From: Candidatus Saganbacteria bacterium
Lineage (GTDB): Bacteria; Margulisbacteria; WOR-1; XYC2-FULL-46-14; WPAF01
Reading direction: 5' to 3'
DNA: 51,240 bases
Assembly (NCBI GenBank): GCA_016223205.1
Contig: JACRPM010000008.1
Coordinates: 1-51,240 of the forward strand
In this document: piece after piece, positions 7,175 through 15,115 of the stretch
Layout of the letters: the number at the start of each line of letters is the position of its first letter
Position numbering within the stretch: position 1 is the first letter of the stretch
Translations under genes and position numbers: made by a program
Notes under the pieces: generated by a model
What the model was told of the DNA's origin: nothing
Database searches by the model: none
The model's input: only the letters and a program-made list of their open reading frames with translations

Positions 7175-7931
7175 ACTTTTGGCCTCTTATAATCTCCATC
7201 CCAAAAAGCGGCTGGGCCAGCACTTTTTGGTGGACCAGGGAGTGCTGGCCCGCCTCGTTTCTGCCTGCCGCTTGAAAAAAGAGGACCGGGTCTTGGAAGT
7301 GGGCACCGGGCTGGGGGCCTTGACCGCGGAACTGGCGCAAACCGTCGCGGCAGTAATTTCCGTCGAGAAAGACCGCGACCTGGTCCAGATCGCCCGGGAG
7401 GCCCTCAAACAATTTCCTAATGTAAAAATAGAGAGCGCCGATATTTTGGATTTTCAAATAACCGAAAAATGCAACAAAGCGGTAGGCAACCTGCCGTATT
7501 ACATCACCACTCCCATCATCGAAAAACTGCTCGAGGTCCCGATCCCCTATGAATTGATAGTTTTAACCATCCAACGGGAAGTGGCGGAACGGCTGGCGGC
7601 CGCGCCGGGCGGCAAAACCTATGGCTCTTTTACGGTCTTTGTCCAGAATCGGGCGGAAGTCAAACTTGAAGCTTATGTTCCCAAGACCGCATTTTATCCC
7701 CAGCCCGAGGTGGGCTCGGCCGTCATCACCCTAAAGCCCTATCTCCGCCCCAAATATCACATCAATTCGCAGATCGTGCGCTCGGCTTTCGGCCAGCGGC
7801 GCAAGATGCTGCGTTCGGCGCTCAAGGAAATGGCCGTCGATTTTGCCTCCGCGGGGATCGACCCCCGCCGCCGCGCCGAAACCCTTTCCCTTGAAGAGTT
7901 CGAGCGGCTGTCTTATAATCTAAAAGCATGA
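7152..7931 (+). CDS. rsmA: 16S rRNA (adenine1518/1519-N6)-dimethyltransferase RsmA/KsgA
   Basis: A 259-residue SAM-dependent methyltransferase that dimethylates two adjacent adenosines in the 3' hairpin of 16S rRNA. It shows KKRLGQHFLVD, the SAM-binding LEVGTGLGALT, the acidic loop SVEKD and the catalytic NLPYYITTPII motif. A C-terminal helical domain follows (QRRKMLRSAL). The start is TTG 7152 inside the end of pdxA. The stop overlaps the next ATG as ATGA. The pdxA-rsmA pairing is common in bacteria. Confidence 0.95.
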   Translation: MLTRVTRELLASYNLHPKKRLGQHFLVDQGVLARLVSACRLKKEDRVLEVGTGLGALTAELAQTVAAVISVEKDRDLVQIAREALKQFPNVKIESADILDFQITEKCNKAVGNLPYYITTPIIEKLLEVPIPYELIVLTIQREVAERLAAAPGGKTYGSFTVFVQNRAEVKLEAYVPKTAFYPQPEVGSAVITLKPYLRPKYHINSQIVRSAFGQRRKMLRSALKEMAVDFASAGIDPRRRAETLSLEEFERLSYNLKA

Positions 7932-8764
7932 GAGAAATATCCTCCAAGAGAATAACCGAGGCGACCGCCGAGCTTTGCCGGCAGGCCGCGTATCTGCTTC
8001 CGGCAGAGGTGGAAGAGGCGTTGAATCGGGCCCTGAAGATGGAAACCTCGGAATTGGGCCGCGAAGTGCTCCGCGAGATCATCAAGAACGCCGAGATTGC
8101 CCGGAAGGAAAAACTGCCGCTCTGCCAGGATACCGGATTTGCCGTGGTTTTCGTCGACCTGGGACAGGAAGTTTTGATTTCCGGCGGACAATTAACGGAA
8201 GCCATAAATGAAGGCGTCAGCCGCGGTTTTTCCGATCTGCGCAAATCCATCGTCTCCGATCCCTTTATCCGCGCCAACACCGGCGACAACACCCCAGCCG
8301 TGGTCCATATCGAGATCGTCCCGGGCGATAAGCTAAAATTGGGTTTACTGCTCAAAGGCGGGGGAGGGGAGAATGCTTCGACCCTCAAGATGTTCTTGCC
8401 CGGCGCGGAAAAAGAAGAGATCGTCCGCTTTGTGGTTGAAAAAGTAAAAGAGGCCGGGCCGCGCGCCTGCCCGCCGGTGATCGTGGGGGTGGGGATCGGG
8501 GGGACTTTCGATCACGCGCCCTTTTTGGCCAAGAAGGCCTTACGGCGGAAGGTGGGCCATTTGAACAGCTCCCATCATATCGCGGAACTCGAAAAAGAAA
8601 TGCTCAAACGGATAAATGAAACGGGTGTCGGACCCATGGGGTTGGGGGGTAAAACGTCTGCCCTGGCGGTGCACATCGAGACCTTTCCCTGCCACATCGC
8701 CTCCCTTCCAGTGGCGGTAAACCTCGAATGCCACGCCCATCGTTATCAAGAGGCAGTGTTGTGA
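7928..8764 (+). CDS. Class I fumarate hydratase, alpha subunit (TtdA-like)
   Basis: A 278-residue N-terminal-type subunit of the two-subunit, iron-sulfur fumarase/tartrate dehydratase family. It contains PLCQDTGFAVVFVDLG, the cluster cysteines expected in this subunit (LCQD, ACPPV, and one near FPCHIA), GGGGENASTLKMFLPGA, and GVGIGGTFD, MGLGGKTSALAVH. It hydrates fumarate to malate with the beta subunit encoded next. A TATAAT box lies eight bases before the ATG at 7928, so it may also be transcribed independently within the operon. Tartrate dehydratase activity cannot be ruled out. Confidence 0.92.
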   Translation: MREISSKRITEATAELCRQAAYLLPAEVEEALNRALKMETSELGREVLREIIKNAEIARKEKLPLCQDTGFAVVFVDLGQEVLISGGQLTEAINEGVSRGFSDLRKSIVSDPFIRANTGDNTPAVVHIEIVPGDKLKLGLLLKGGGGENASTLKMFLPGAEKEEIVRFVVEKVKEAGPRACPPVIVGVGIGGTFDHAPFLAKKALRRKVGHLNSSHHIAELEKEMLKRINETGVGPMGLGGKTSALAVHIETFPCHIASLPVAVNLECHAHRYQEAVL

Positions 8765-9258
8765 AAAAGTTGACCACGCCCTTGACCGATAATATGGCGG
8801 CCGATCTTAAGGCCGGCGACCGGGTGTTGATCAACGGAACGCTCATCGTGGCGCGGGACGCCGCCCACAAAATGGGGCTTAATCTCGATCTCAAAGGCCA
8901 GATCATCTTTTATGCCGGGCCTGCGCCGGGCCCGGGCGGCAAACTGGTCGGCTCTATCGGGCCCACCACCGCTTCGCGGATGGATCCATTTACCATTCCG
9001 CTTCTCGAGAGAGGTTTAAAAGGGATGATTGGGAAGGGAGGGAGGAGCAGGGAGGTGAGGGAAGTGTTAAAAAAATATAAGGCGGTTTATTTTGTGGCGA
9101 CCGGCGGGGCGGCGGCGCTGCTGGGCCAGGCCGTCAAACACGCCGAAGTCATCGCTTATCCGGAACTGGGCCCGGAAGCGGTCTTGAAGCTCGAGGTTTT
9201 GGATTTTCCCGCCATCGTGGCATACGACGTACACGGAGGAGATGTTTTTGCGAAGTAG
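8761..9258 (+). CDS. Class I fumarate hydratase, beta subunit (TtdB-like)
   Basis: A 165-residue swivel-domain subunit that completes the active site of the [4Fe-4S] fumarase. It shows LTTPLTDNMAADLKAGDRV, the GTLIVARDAAHK motif, the GPTTASRMD substrate loop and the terminal ELGPEAVLKLEV pattern. The start was set to GTG 8761, overlapping the alpha-subunit stop codon, because the protein family begins with K-x-L-x-x-PL; a longer in-frame start adds no conserved sequence. It overlaps the following gene by 17 bp. Confidence 0.92.
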   Translation: MKKLTTPLTDNMAADLKAGDRVLINGTLIVARDAAHKMGLNLDLKGQIIFYAGPAPGPGGKLVGSIGPTTASRMDPFTIPLLERGLKGMIGKGGRSREVREVLKKYKAVYFVATGGAAALLGQAVKHAEVIAYPELGPEAVLKLEVLDFPAIVAYDVHGGDVFAK

Positions 9259-10153
9259 GATTTTAACCGCGATTTTAATCGCGGGTTGGTTGTTGGCATC
9301 AGCGGCTTCCGCCAAAGAATACGATGGAGTTTGGTTTTTAGGATTAAATCTTGATAAGCCGATATTCAAAAAGGTGGAAGTACGGCGGGCCTTCGGCCAG
9401 GCGATAAACCGCCAAGCCATTGCGCAGAAGATCATGAGCGAAGAAGCGGCGCCGCAAGGCGTGATACCGCCGGGTATGGCGGGATATGACTCGTCATTTG
9501 AAGGTTTCTCCTACAACGTCGCAGAGGCCAAACGGTTGATGAGCGAGGCCGGGGTGGGGATGGATGATCCCCGGCTAAAAAATATGATCCTCCTGCATAC
9601 CGACGGGGTAAAGACCGTGGCCATAGCCGAGGAGATCTCCCGCGATCTGCAAATGATCGGCGCCAAGGTGATCTTAAAGCAGATCTCCTACAGCGACCAG
9701 TCGCGCTGGTACTCGGAGCTCAAGTCCGAGAAATACGATATGTTCCTGATGGGCTATAAGGCGGGAGAGATCGGCACGCTTTTTATCGGGGACCAAAAAA
9801 GCGGGCTGTTCCACTCGGTGGGCTGCGGCAAGATCCCCGCTCCCGAGAACCAGCAATTCTTCGGCTCCTATCAAGAAGCCATCCGCGCGCATTACGCTCC
9901 CGACCCGGCCTGCAAACCCCGGCCCGGCAAGGAGCCGGATACCCACGACCTTTTGGAGCCCCTTTTCCACTGGGGCGGCTCCGCCAACTTCACCGGGTAT
10001 AAAAATTCCCGGGTGGACATTTACCTGGACCAATTAGAGGAGCTGGACCCGGCCTTGGTCGAGCTGCGGAACGCGCGCTTTAAGGCGATCAACCAGTTGA
10101 TCATGCTGGATGCGCCGGTCATCCCGCTGTTCTACATCCAGAAGGAATTATGA
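9242..10153 (+). CDS. Half-length family 5 extracellular solute-binding protein
   Basis: It has a normal signal peptide (residues 1-23, ILTAILIAGWLLASAASA) and then starts directly in what corresponds to the middle of DppA/OppA-type proteins: FLGLNLDKPIFKKVEVRRAF, followed by AINRQAIAQKI and the C-terminal QLIMLDAPVIPLFY. The whole N-terminal lobe of the SBP_bac_5 fold (about 250 residues) is absent. GGAGGAG lies just before the ATG, so expression seems intended. It may be a specialised periplasmic protein rather than a transporter component; no permease genes are nearby. Domain loss followed by re-use is my inference. Confidence 0.75.
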   Translation: MFLRSRILTAILIAGWLLASAASAKEYDGVWFLGLNLDKPIFKKVEVRRAFGQAINRQAIAQKIMSEEAAPQGVIPPGMAGYDSSFEGFSYNVAEAKRLMSEAGVGMDDPRLKNMILLHTDGVKTVAIAEEISRDLQMIGAKVILKQISYSDQSRWYSELKSEKYDMFLMGYKAGEIGTLFIGDQKSGLFHSVGCGKIPAPENQQFFGSYQEAIRAHYAPDPACKPRPGKEPDTHDLLEPLFHWGGSANFTGYKNSRVDIYLDQLEELDPALVELRNARFKAINQLIMLDAPVIPLFYIQKEL

Positions 10154-10359
10154 AGGACTCCCTGGATTATTTTATCAAAGCCCCCAAAGCCGACCTGGGG
10201 ATGTGGTGCGCGTATTTTGAGGCCTTTGAGGGAATGCTCTCCCTGCGTACTCCCTCTCCTCCCAAAGACGAATGGGGGACCATCCACATGATGGTCTCTC
10301 CCGATCATAAGAAAGAGTTTTTAAAATGCTTGAGATCTTCCGGCCTGCGCAGTATTTAA
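10150..10359 (+). CDS. Small DUF4911-like protein
   Basis: A 69-residue cytoplasmic protein. Its pattern (an opening hydrophobic strand, YFEAFEGMLSLRT, a short strand with HMMVSP, and a final amphipathic helix) resembles the DUF4911 family, whose function is unknown. It starts at ATG 10150, overlapping the previous stop, and overlaps yqeG by 34 bp. The family assignment rests on my recall of the pattern only. Confidence 0.55.
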   Translation: MKDSLDYFIKAPKADLGMWCAYFEAFEGMLSLRTPSPPKDEWGTIHMMVSPDHKKEFLKCLRSSGLRSI

Positions 10360-10826
10360 ATTCCATCTACGAGATAGATTTTGAGGGCCTAAAAAGGTCC
10401 GGTATCGAGGCCGTGATCTTGGACCTGGATGAGACGCTTTTGCCGCGCGAGCTTTTGCACATCACCCCGGCGCTTTTCTCCTTCATCGAAGGAATAAAGG
10501 ATAAGGGCCTAAAGATCTGCCTGATCTCCAACAGCTTGTATCCCGAACGGGTGGAATATGTGGCCCGCACCTTGAAGCTCCCCTATCTTACCCTGGCGGC
10601 CAAACCCCTGCCTTTTGCTTTTAACCGGGCCCTGCGCGAGCTCAAGACCACGGCGGGGAAATGCGTGGTGGTGGGGGATCAGCTTTTTATGGACATTTTG
10701 GGCGGGAACCTGGCGGGCATGCGCACCATCCTGGTCAAGCCCATGTCGCGGGAAACTTTCTGGCTGCGTATCTTTATGCGCCGGGCGGAAAGATGGGTCC
10801 TGCGAAAATTGGGATTGTTATCCTAA
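10326..10826 (+). CDS. YqeG-family HAD IIIA phosphatase
   Basis: A 166-residue HAD-superfamily hydrolase. It has motif I VILDLDETLLP near residue 30, motif II serine in CLISNS, the lysine in AAKPLPFAF, and motif III in VVVGDQLFMDILGGN. The C terminus carries basic residues as in the YqeG subfamily, members of which act on phosphorylated lipids or nucleotides; the substrate here is unknown. It ends the plus-strand operon and overlaps the end of ruvA by 9 bp in convergent orientation. Confidence 0.85.
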   Translation: MLEIFRPAQYLNSIYEIDFEGLKRSGIEAVILDLDETLLPRELLHITPALFSFIEGIKDKGLKICLISNSLYPERVEYVARTLKLPYLTLAAKPLPFAFNRALRELKTTAGKCVVVGDQLFMDILGGNLAGMRTILVKPMSRETFWLRIFMRRAERWVLRKLGLLS

Positions 10827-11408
10827 TCCCTTAAGGGCGGACTTTACCACTTCTTCGACCGATTTGCTGTTCTCCGGATCGATCTTGCTGACCGCTTCGC
10901 GGGCTTCCTTGGGGGAATAGCCCAAAGTGATGAGCGCCGAGATGGAATCGGAGATCACGGTCGATTCTCCCCCCATGCTCAATTGGGCCGGTTTCAACCC
11001 ATAGGCCTTGGCCAGCTTTTCTTTTAACTCGATAACCACCTTTTGGGCGGTCTTTAATCCTATGCCGGGAGAAGAAGAGATGAACTCCGCGTCCCCCCTC
11101 GTGATGGCGGCCACCAATTTATCCAAAGGAGCGCTGCTTAAAATAACGGAGGCGCCCTTGGGGCCGATGCCCGAAACCGTCAGCAGGGTTGAAAAGAGAT
11201 TTCTTTCTTCTTTGGTCAAGAACCCATAAAGCGAGAGCTCGTCTTCCCGGACCACCTGATAGGTAAAGACCATAAGCTCGGACCCGACCTTCGGCAAACG
11301 GCTCAAGACCGTTGGAGAAAGGTTGACGCGGTAGCCCACGCCATTTACCTCGATCACTATGTGGTCTTTGTCGATATGCTCGAGTTTACCTTTTAAATGC
11401 GCTATCAA
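10818..11408 (-). CDS. ruvA: Holliday junction branch migration protein RuvA
   Basis: A 196-residue DNA-binding protein that holds Holliday junctions for the RuvB motor. It shows the N-terminal OB fold (IAHLKGKLEH ... VNGVGYRV ... LSLYGF), the helix-hairpin-helix region (LTVSGIGPKGA, SSSPGIGLKTAQKVVIELK) and the C-terminal RuvB-binding three-helix domain (LITLGYSPKEA). The start was set to TTG 11408, overlapping the ruvC stop as TTGA, because the family begins at IAHLKG. No ruvB is in the window. Confidence 0.95.
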   Translation of the reverse strand: MIAHLKGKLEHIDKDHIVIEVNGVGYRVNLSPTVLSRLPKVGSELMVFTYQVVREDELSLYGFLTKEERNLFSTLLTVSGIGPKGASVILSSAPLDKLVAAITRGDAEFISSSPGIGLKTAQKVVIELKEKLAKAYGLKPAQLSMGGESTVISDSISALITLGYSPKEAREAVSKIDPENSKSVEEVVKSALKGLG

Positions 11409-11890
11409 GCCGGCACCTTCATTTTGTATGAATGTAAGTGGCAAATGGCCAGGGCCAGGGCGTCGGCCGCGTCGTCCGGTTGCGGAAGCTGTGGGAGCTT
11501 AAGCAAGGTCTTGACCATCTGCTGGACCTGTTTTTTCTCCGCGCGGCCGTAGCCGGTCACCGCCAGCTTAACTTCGAGCGGGGAATATTCGGCGATCTTC
11601 ATATTTGCCTGCGCGGCGCAGAGCAGTATCGCTCCCCGCGACTCGGAAACCGCCATGGCGGTTTTGACGTTGTTCGAAAAGAAAAGTTTTTCCACCGCTA
11701 CGCCGTCGGGCTTCAATTTTCCCAACAAATCTTTTAACCCTAAAAAGAGTTGGAGCAAGCGTTCGGCGGGGGGCCGGCCTTTTTCCGTGCGCAGACAACC
11801 GAAATCCATGGGCTTTAAACCCGAGCCGTTCTCCTCGACCAGCCCATATCCCAAAATGGCCGTCCCCGGATCGATCCCCAGAACCTTCAT
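11405..11890 (-). CDS. ruvC: Crossover junction endodeoxyribonuclease RuvC
   Basis: A 161-residue Holliday junction resolvase of the RNase H fold. Catalytic acidic residues are visible in VLGIDPGTAILGYG, VEKLFFSNN and the late DDAADALALA motif. The start was set to ATG 11890 since RuvC proteins begin at KVLGIDPG; a GTG 15 bases upstream lies too close to the ribosome-binding-like GGGTGAGG. A TATAAT box is exactly six bases upstream of ATG, so the mRNA may be leaderless. Confidence 0.95.
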   Translation of the reverse strand: MKVLGIDPGTAILGYGLVEENGSGLKPMDFGCLRTEKGRPPAERLLQLFLGLKDLLGKLKPDGVAVEKLFFSNNVKTAMAVSESRGAILLCAAQANMKIAEYSPLEVKLAVTGYGRAEKKQVQQMVKTLLKLPQLPQPDDAADALALAICHLHSYKMKVPA

Positions 11891-11896
11891 GCTCAA

Positions 11897-11902
11897 ATTA
11901 TA
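11897..11902 (-). promoter_or_regulatory. -10 box of ruvC, six bases from the start codon
   Basis: TATAATTTGAGCATG on the minus strand places the -10 box exactly six bases before the ATG, the same arrangement and nearly the same letters as at trpB. No good -35 box is visible; the sequence upstream is the end of composite repeat copy 3. Confidence 0.6.
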
Positions 11903-11906
11903 CACC

Positions 11907-12034
11907 CCTCACCCACCATCCCGCTAGCGGGATGGTCCCCCCTCTCCATCATAGATGGAGAGGGCCGAATCCGGGCACTGCCTTCTCCACGAAGTGGAGA
12001 AGGGGGACCCCCGGCTTGCCGGGGGTGGATGAGG
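11907..12034 (+). repeat. Composite palindromic element, copy 3
   Basis: A more diverged copy: left end CCTCACCC (11907-11914), right end GGATGAGG (12027-12034). In order it has a hairpin ACCATCCCGC/GCGGGATGGT, a hairpin CCCTCTCCATC/GATGGAGAGGG, a short spacer, a hairpin CCTTCTCCAC/GTGGAGAAGG and a hairpin ACCCCCGGC/GCCGGGGGT. It fills the whole gap between the stop of the barrel gene and the promoter of ruvC. The variable outer hairpins differ from the other copies yet remain paired. Confidence 0.8.
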
Positions 12035-15000
12035 TCACAGGTTTATCTCTATATTACCCAGGATGTCGGTGGTCTTGTAGTCGGGGTAGAATGAAACCTC
12101 GCGGTCGCCGCGCACCGTGACATGGATATATTCGGAAAGGTCGTATTTGGCGCGCAAGCTGTAAAGTATCCTTTCGGTAGAGGCCCCGGCGTAGGATCTG
12201 GAATAAGTATAATCGCCGTCCACCCGGAAAACATCGAAATAGCGGTAAATAAAACCAACTCCCGGCGTATAGGTATAAGTGTCGGCGTTGCCGGTAGCCA
12301 GCCGGTTGGCGCTTTTGGAATATGCCAGGGAGGCGGAAAAGGTCCAGAAATCGGAAGCATTGAAGATCCCTTTTAAAGAATAGGTCTGGGTATCGGTGTC
12401 GGTAACGTCCGAGAACGATTCGGCGGTGCCGGTCTGGCTGACCTTATAAGAGAGCAGAGAGTCGATAGCGAACCGTTCGGAAAGCGAGGTCTTGATCGCC
12501 GCGTTGATCTCCCGATTGCGGCCATTGCTTTTACTGTAGGCCGGGGTGGTCGCGGTCAAAGTCGTCCCGATAGTGTCCTCGCGGATATAGTTGAATTCGG
12601 TCGAAAGGAAACGGAGAGGGGCGGTCTTTATGGTATAAAGCTGGGAAGTAAGGTCCGCAGTGCTCTGCTTGCGTGTAAAGTTGGGATAATCGGTCTTATC
12701 GATCGAAAACGAAGTCCCGGTCTTATAGGTGGCCCCGATCATGGTCTGGCTAAGCGCCTGCCAGTTCATTTCGTATTGGTTGGTCTCATTGTTATAAGTG
12801 ATCCCCTGGGTGCGGTTTAGGACGGTATAGTTCGGCTTATAGTAATAGCGCAGGCGCAAGGGCGGGGTGGGGCGCAGCTCCAGCCGAATTGATCCGGTCT
12901 GTTTGGTCACGGCTTCCGAAGTCAGGCCAAAGGGCTCGGTCAGCGCGCTGATCGTGTATTTTCCGTCGGTTTTGACCTTATCGGCCGGGTCTGCCCGGAA
13001 GGTCAAGTCGGTCGAGTTGGAAACGCCTGCTTGCGCGTCATCGATATAGTTTATGATGGCCGAAAGCAGATATTCCCTGACGGGTGTAAGCGAGAGGTCG
13101 AGGTTGTAGGTCTTGGTCGGAAAGCGGTTCCCGGAAGGCAGTTCGGTCTCTTTGAATTCATAATTGCCGGCGGCAGAAAAGTTCTGCGTCTCGCCGAGGG
13201 AGGCGCCCAAGGCAACGGTGCGGAAGGTGGTAGCTTCGTCCGATGGCGAGCGCACCAGCCGTTTTTCCATCGCGGTTTTAGCGGATAGATTAATTCTCCC
13301 GATCTTGTGGAGCAGTTCACCCGAGTTCCGGGTGGTGAGGCGGTTGAAAAAAGCGGCGGTCACGTAATCGTTGCTCTCTTCCCGTTCATCGAATACATAT
13401 TCCAGGGAAGGCCAGCGGGCAAAGGTAAGGCGGGCTTTGGCGTTGCGGTTGATATTTTTAAACTCGGTCCCGCTCTGCGCATATTTGTTGTGGTCATAGC
13501 TGCCGGAAGCCAAAAAAAGTTCATTGGGACGGAAACTTAAAAGGCCGGAATATTCTAAAACATCCTGCCGGGGAGCGGCCTCGGCCACCGGCTCAAATTG
13601 GGCCCCCACTTTTTTCCACGCGCCCCTAAACCCCCAAGGTCCGAGCGACGAAGCAACCCCGAATTTCCCCGCCTTGCCGATCGATCGGTCCGGATCTGCC
13701 GCCAGGAGGTTCAGCTTTTTTTCCGAATAGGCGAGTTCCCCGTTCAATGAGAGGAGATCCCCCGCCAGATAGGACCCGTCCACTCCTATCACATAATGGC
13801 TCTGGGGCTCGACCGTCCCGCTGACCTGGCTTGAAAAAATATCCGCCGCGCCCGAGGTGGTGTCGGAATCGTCGATCCAGGTGGCGCCCAGGGAAAGATT
13901 GGGATTTGCCTTGGCGGTCCCGCGCAGAGCATAGGTATAGTGCTGGTAGAGGGTCTGCCGGTAATCGTAAGTCACCTCTATTATCGAGATATTAATGATG
14001 CTGCGGTTGTTAAAGGTGATGGCCCCGGCGTTGTAATCGATGGTATAATCGTCGCCGCGTTTTTGCAGTTTCCCATCTAACCGCACTCTTTCGCTGTCGA
14101 TCACCACCGGCGAGGAACCCAGGTTATAAGGGCCCTGCGTGCCGTCCCCATACATCTTGGCCAGGCGCGACTGGCCCTGGGGATTGGAGGCCAGGGCTTT
14201 GAAGCTCCATTTATCATAATCACCGGAAAGTTTTACTCCGGATAGCCGTCTGGTCAATTTAGCGAATTCGACTTCATTAAGATCGGCGGTGTAATCGCCA
14301 AAGTAGGCCTCGGTCGAGGCGTGCTTAAGCAGGATCGAGACCTTTTCTTCGCGGCTGGAGATCAGGGTGGTGCCGATGCTGCTGGTCGAAAAGAAGTTCG
14401 CCTCGATCTCGGTATCCTGCGTTTTTCCCGAAACATTGATGCGCAAGGACTCTTCCCGGGCGGCACCGGGCAGATAGCCCTCCCTGGTTCCCTCAATGCT
14501 TTTACTGGAAAAAGAAAAAAGCCGGCTGCCCCGGATGATCAAGGGCCGGGCCTCGGGGGTCACGGTTTCGGCCCGGGGATAGATCTCCAAGCCCATCGTT
14601 TCCCGGGTGGGGATGGCAGGATAAAGAAAGGGATAGGGGGAGGGAGAAGGAAGGACCGAAGGGATGGGCTTAAAAGCCCTAAAGAAAATTCTCCTGGTCA
14701 GAGAATCGGTGCGATATCTGGCGGTGGGAGGCCTTCCCAAAAAACCCAGCAGGCGGTCGGCAAAAGTTTCGTATCCGGCCGGGACCTTATGCTGAATAGT
14801 TATATCCAGGACCTGCCAGCCCTCGCGGGCCGACTCCTCGACCTTGAACCGGCCGGTCCAGAGATCCTCTCTCTTTTGGAGCTTGAGGCGTTTCCCGTCG
14901 GGCAGATCGACATAAACATTTTCCGCCAAAAGCGGGGTCTTGATGTTGATTACGGCATCTTCTCCGACCACCAGCGGATAAGAGGGCTGAAAGTTTATGG

Positions 15001-15115
15001 TGAATTCCGGAGTTGTGTATTCGGGCTCATAGGGCTGGTCGCGGAGAGCGGCGAAGGCGAAAATAGAAAGCAGAAAATAGAAAATTGAAAATAGGAAAAG
15101 ACCGCGGGCGGTCAT
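12035..15115 (-). CDS. Large outer-membrane beta-barrel protein
   Basis: A 1026-residue protein with an N-terminal signal peptide (LFLFSIFYFLLSIFAFA), a beta-sandwich region to about residue 150, a proline-rich linker near 175-195, and then some 800 residues of alternating polar/hydrophobic strands typical of a large barrel. The passage VRLDGKLQKRGDDYTIDY, followed by AGAITFNN, resembles a motif recurring in large surface barrels of several candidate phyla and in SprA-like proteins. It ends ILGNIEINL, a strand-like C terminus. It is translated after the NHL-repeat gene (ATGA overlap), so the two likely work together at the cell surface. Cargo or substrate unknown. Confidence 0.75.
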   Translation of the reverse strand: MTARGLFLFSIFYFLLSIFAFAALRDQPYEPEYTTPEFTINFQPSYPLVVGEDAVINIKTPLLAENVYVDLPDGKRLKLQKREDLWTGRFKVEESAREGWQVLDITIQHKVPAGYETFADRLLGFLGRPPTARYRTDSLTRRIFFRAFKPIPSVLPSPSPYPFLYPAIPTRETMGLEIYPRAETVTPEARPLIIRGSRLFSFSSKSIEGTREGYLPGAAREESLRINVSGKTQDTEIEANFFSTSSIGTTLISSREEKVSILLKHASTEAYFGDYTADLNEVEFAKLTRRLSGVKLSGDYDKWSFKALASNPQGQSRLAKMYGDGTQGPYNLGSSPVVIDSERVRLDGKLQKRGDDYTIDYNAGAITFNNRSIINISIIEVTYDYRQTLYQHYTYALRGTAKANPNLSLGATWIDDSDTTSGAADIFSSQVSGTVEPQSHYVIGVDGSYLAGDLLSLNGELAYSEKKLNLLAADPDRSIGKAGKFGVASSLGPWGFRGAWKKVGAQFEPVAEAAPRQDVLEYSGLLSFRPNELFLASGSYDHNKYAQSGTEFKNINRNAKARLTFARWPSLEYVFDEREESNDYVTAAFFNRLTTRNSGELLHKIGRINLSAKTAMEKRLVRSPSDEATTFRTVALGASLGETQNFSAAGNYEFKETELPSGNRFPTKTYNLDLSLTPVREYLLSAIINYIDDAQAGVSNSTDLTFRADPADKVKTDGKYTISALTEPFGLTSEAVTKQTGSIRLELRPTPPLRLRYYYKPNYTVLNRTQGITYNNETNQYEMNWQALSQTMIGATYKTGTSFSIDKTDYPNFTRKQSTADLTSQLYTIKTAPLRFLSTEFNYIREDTIGTTLTATTPAYSKSNGRNREINAAIKTSLSERFAIDSLLSYKVSQTGTAESFSDVTDTDTQTYSLKGIFNASDFWTFSASLAYSKSANRLATGNADTYTYTPGVGFIYRYFDVFRVDGDYTYSRSYAGASTERILYSLRAKYDLSEYIHVTVRGDREVSFYPDYKTTDILGNIEINL

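Noticed and set aside
9242..10153. Solute-binding gene as a simple pseudogene
   Set aside because: An intact signal peptide, GGAGGAG site, operon overlaps on both sides and uninterrupted frame argue for a functional short protein.
12867..13540. Several plus-strand frames within the barrel gene
   Set aside because: Overlapping shadows of one long minus-strand gene; none has a recognisable motif.
14321..15088. 255-codon plus-strand frame opposite the large barrel gene
   Set aside because: Low-complexity Gly/Arg composition, no start signal, and the minus-strand frame has signal peptide and barrel character.
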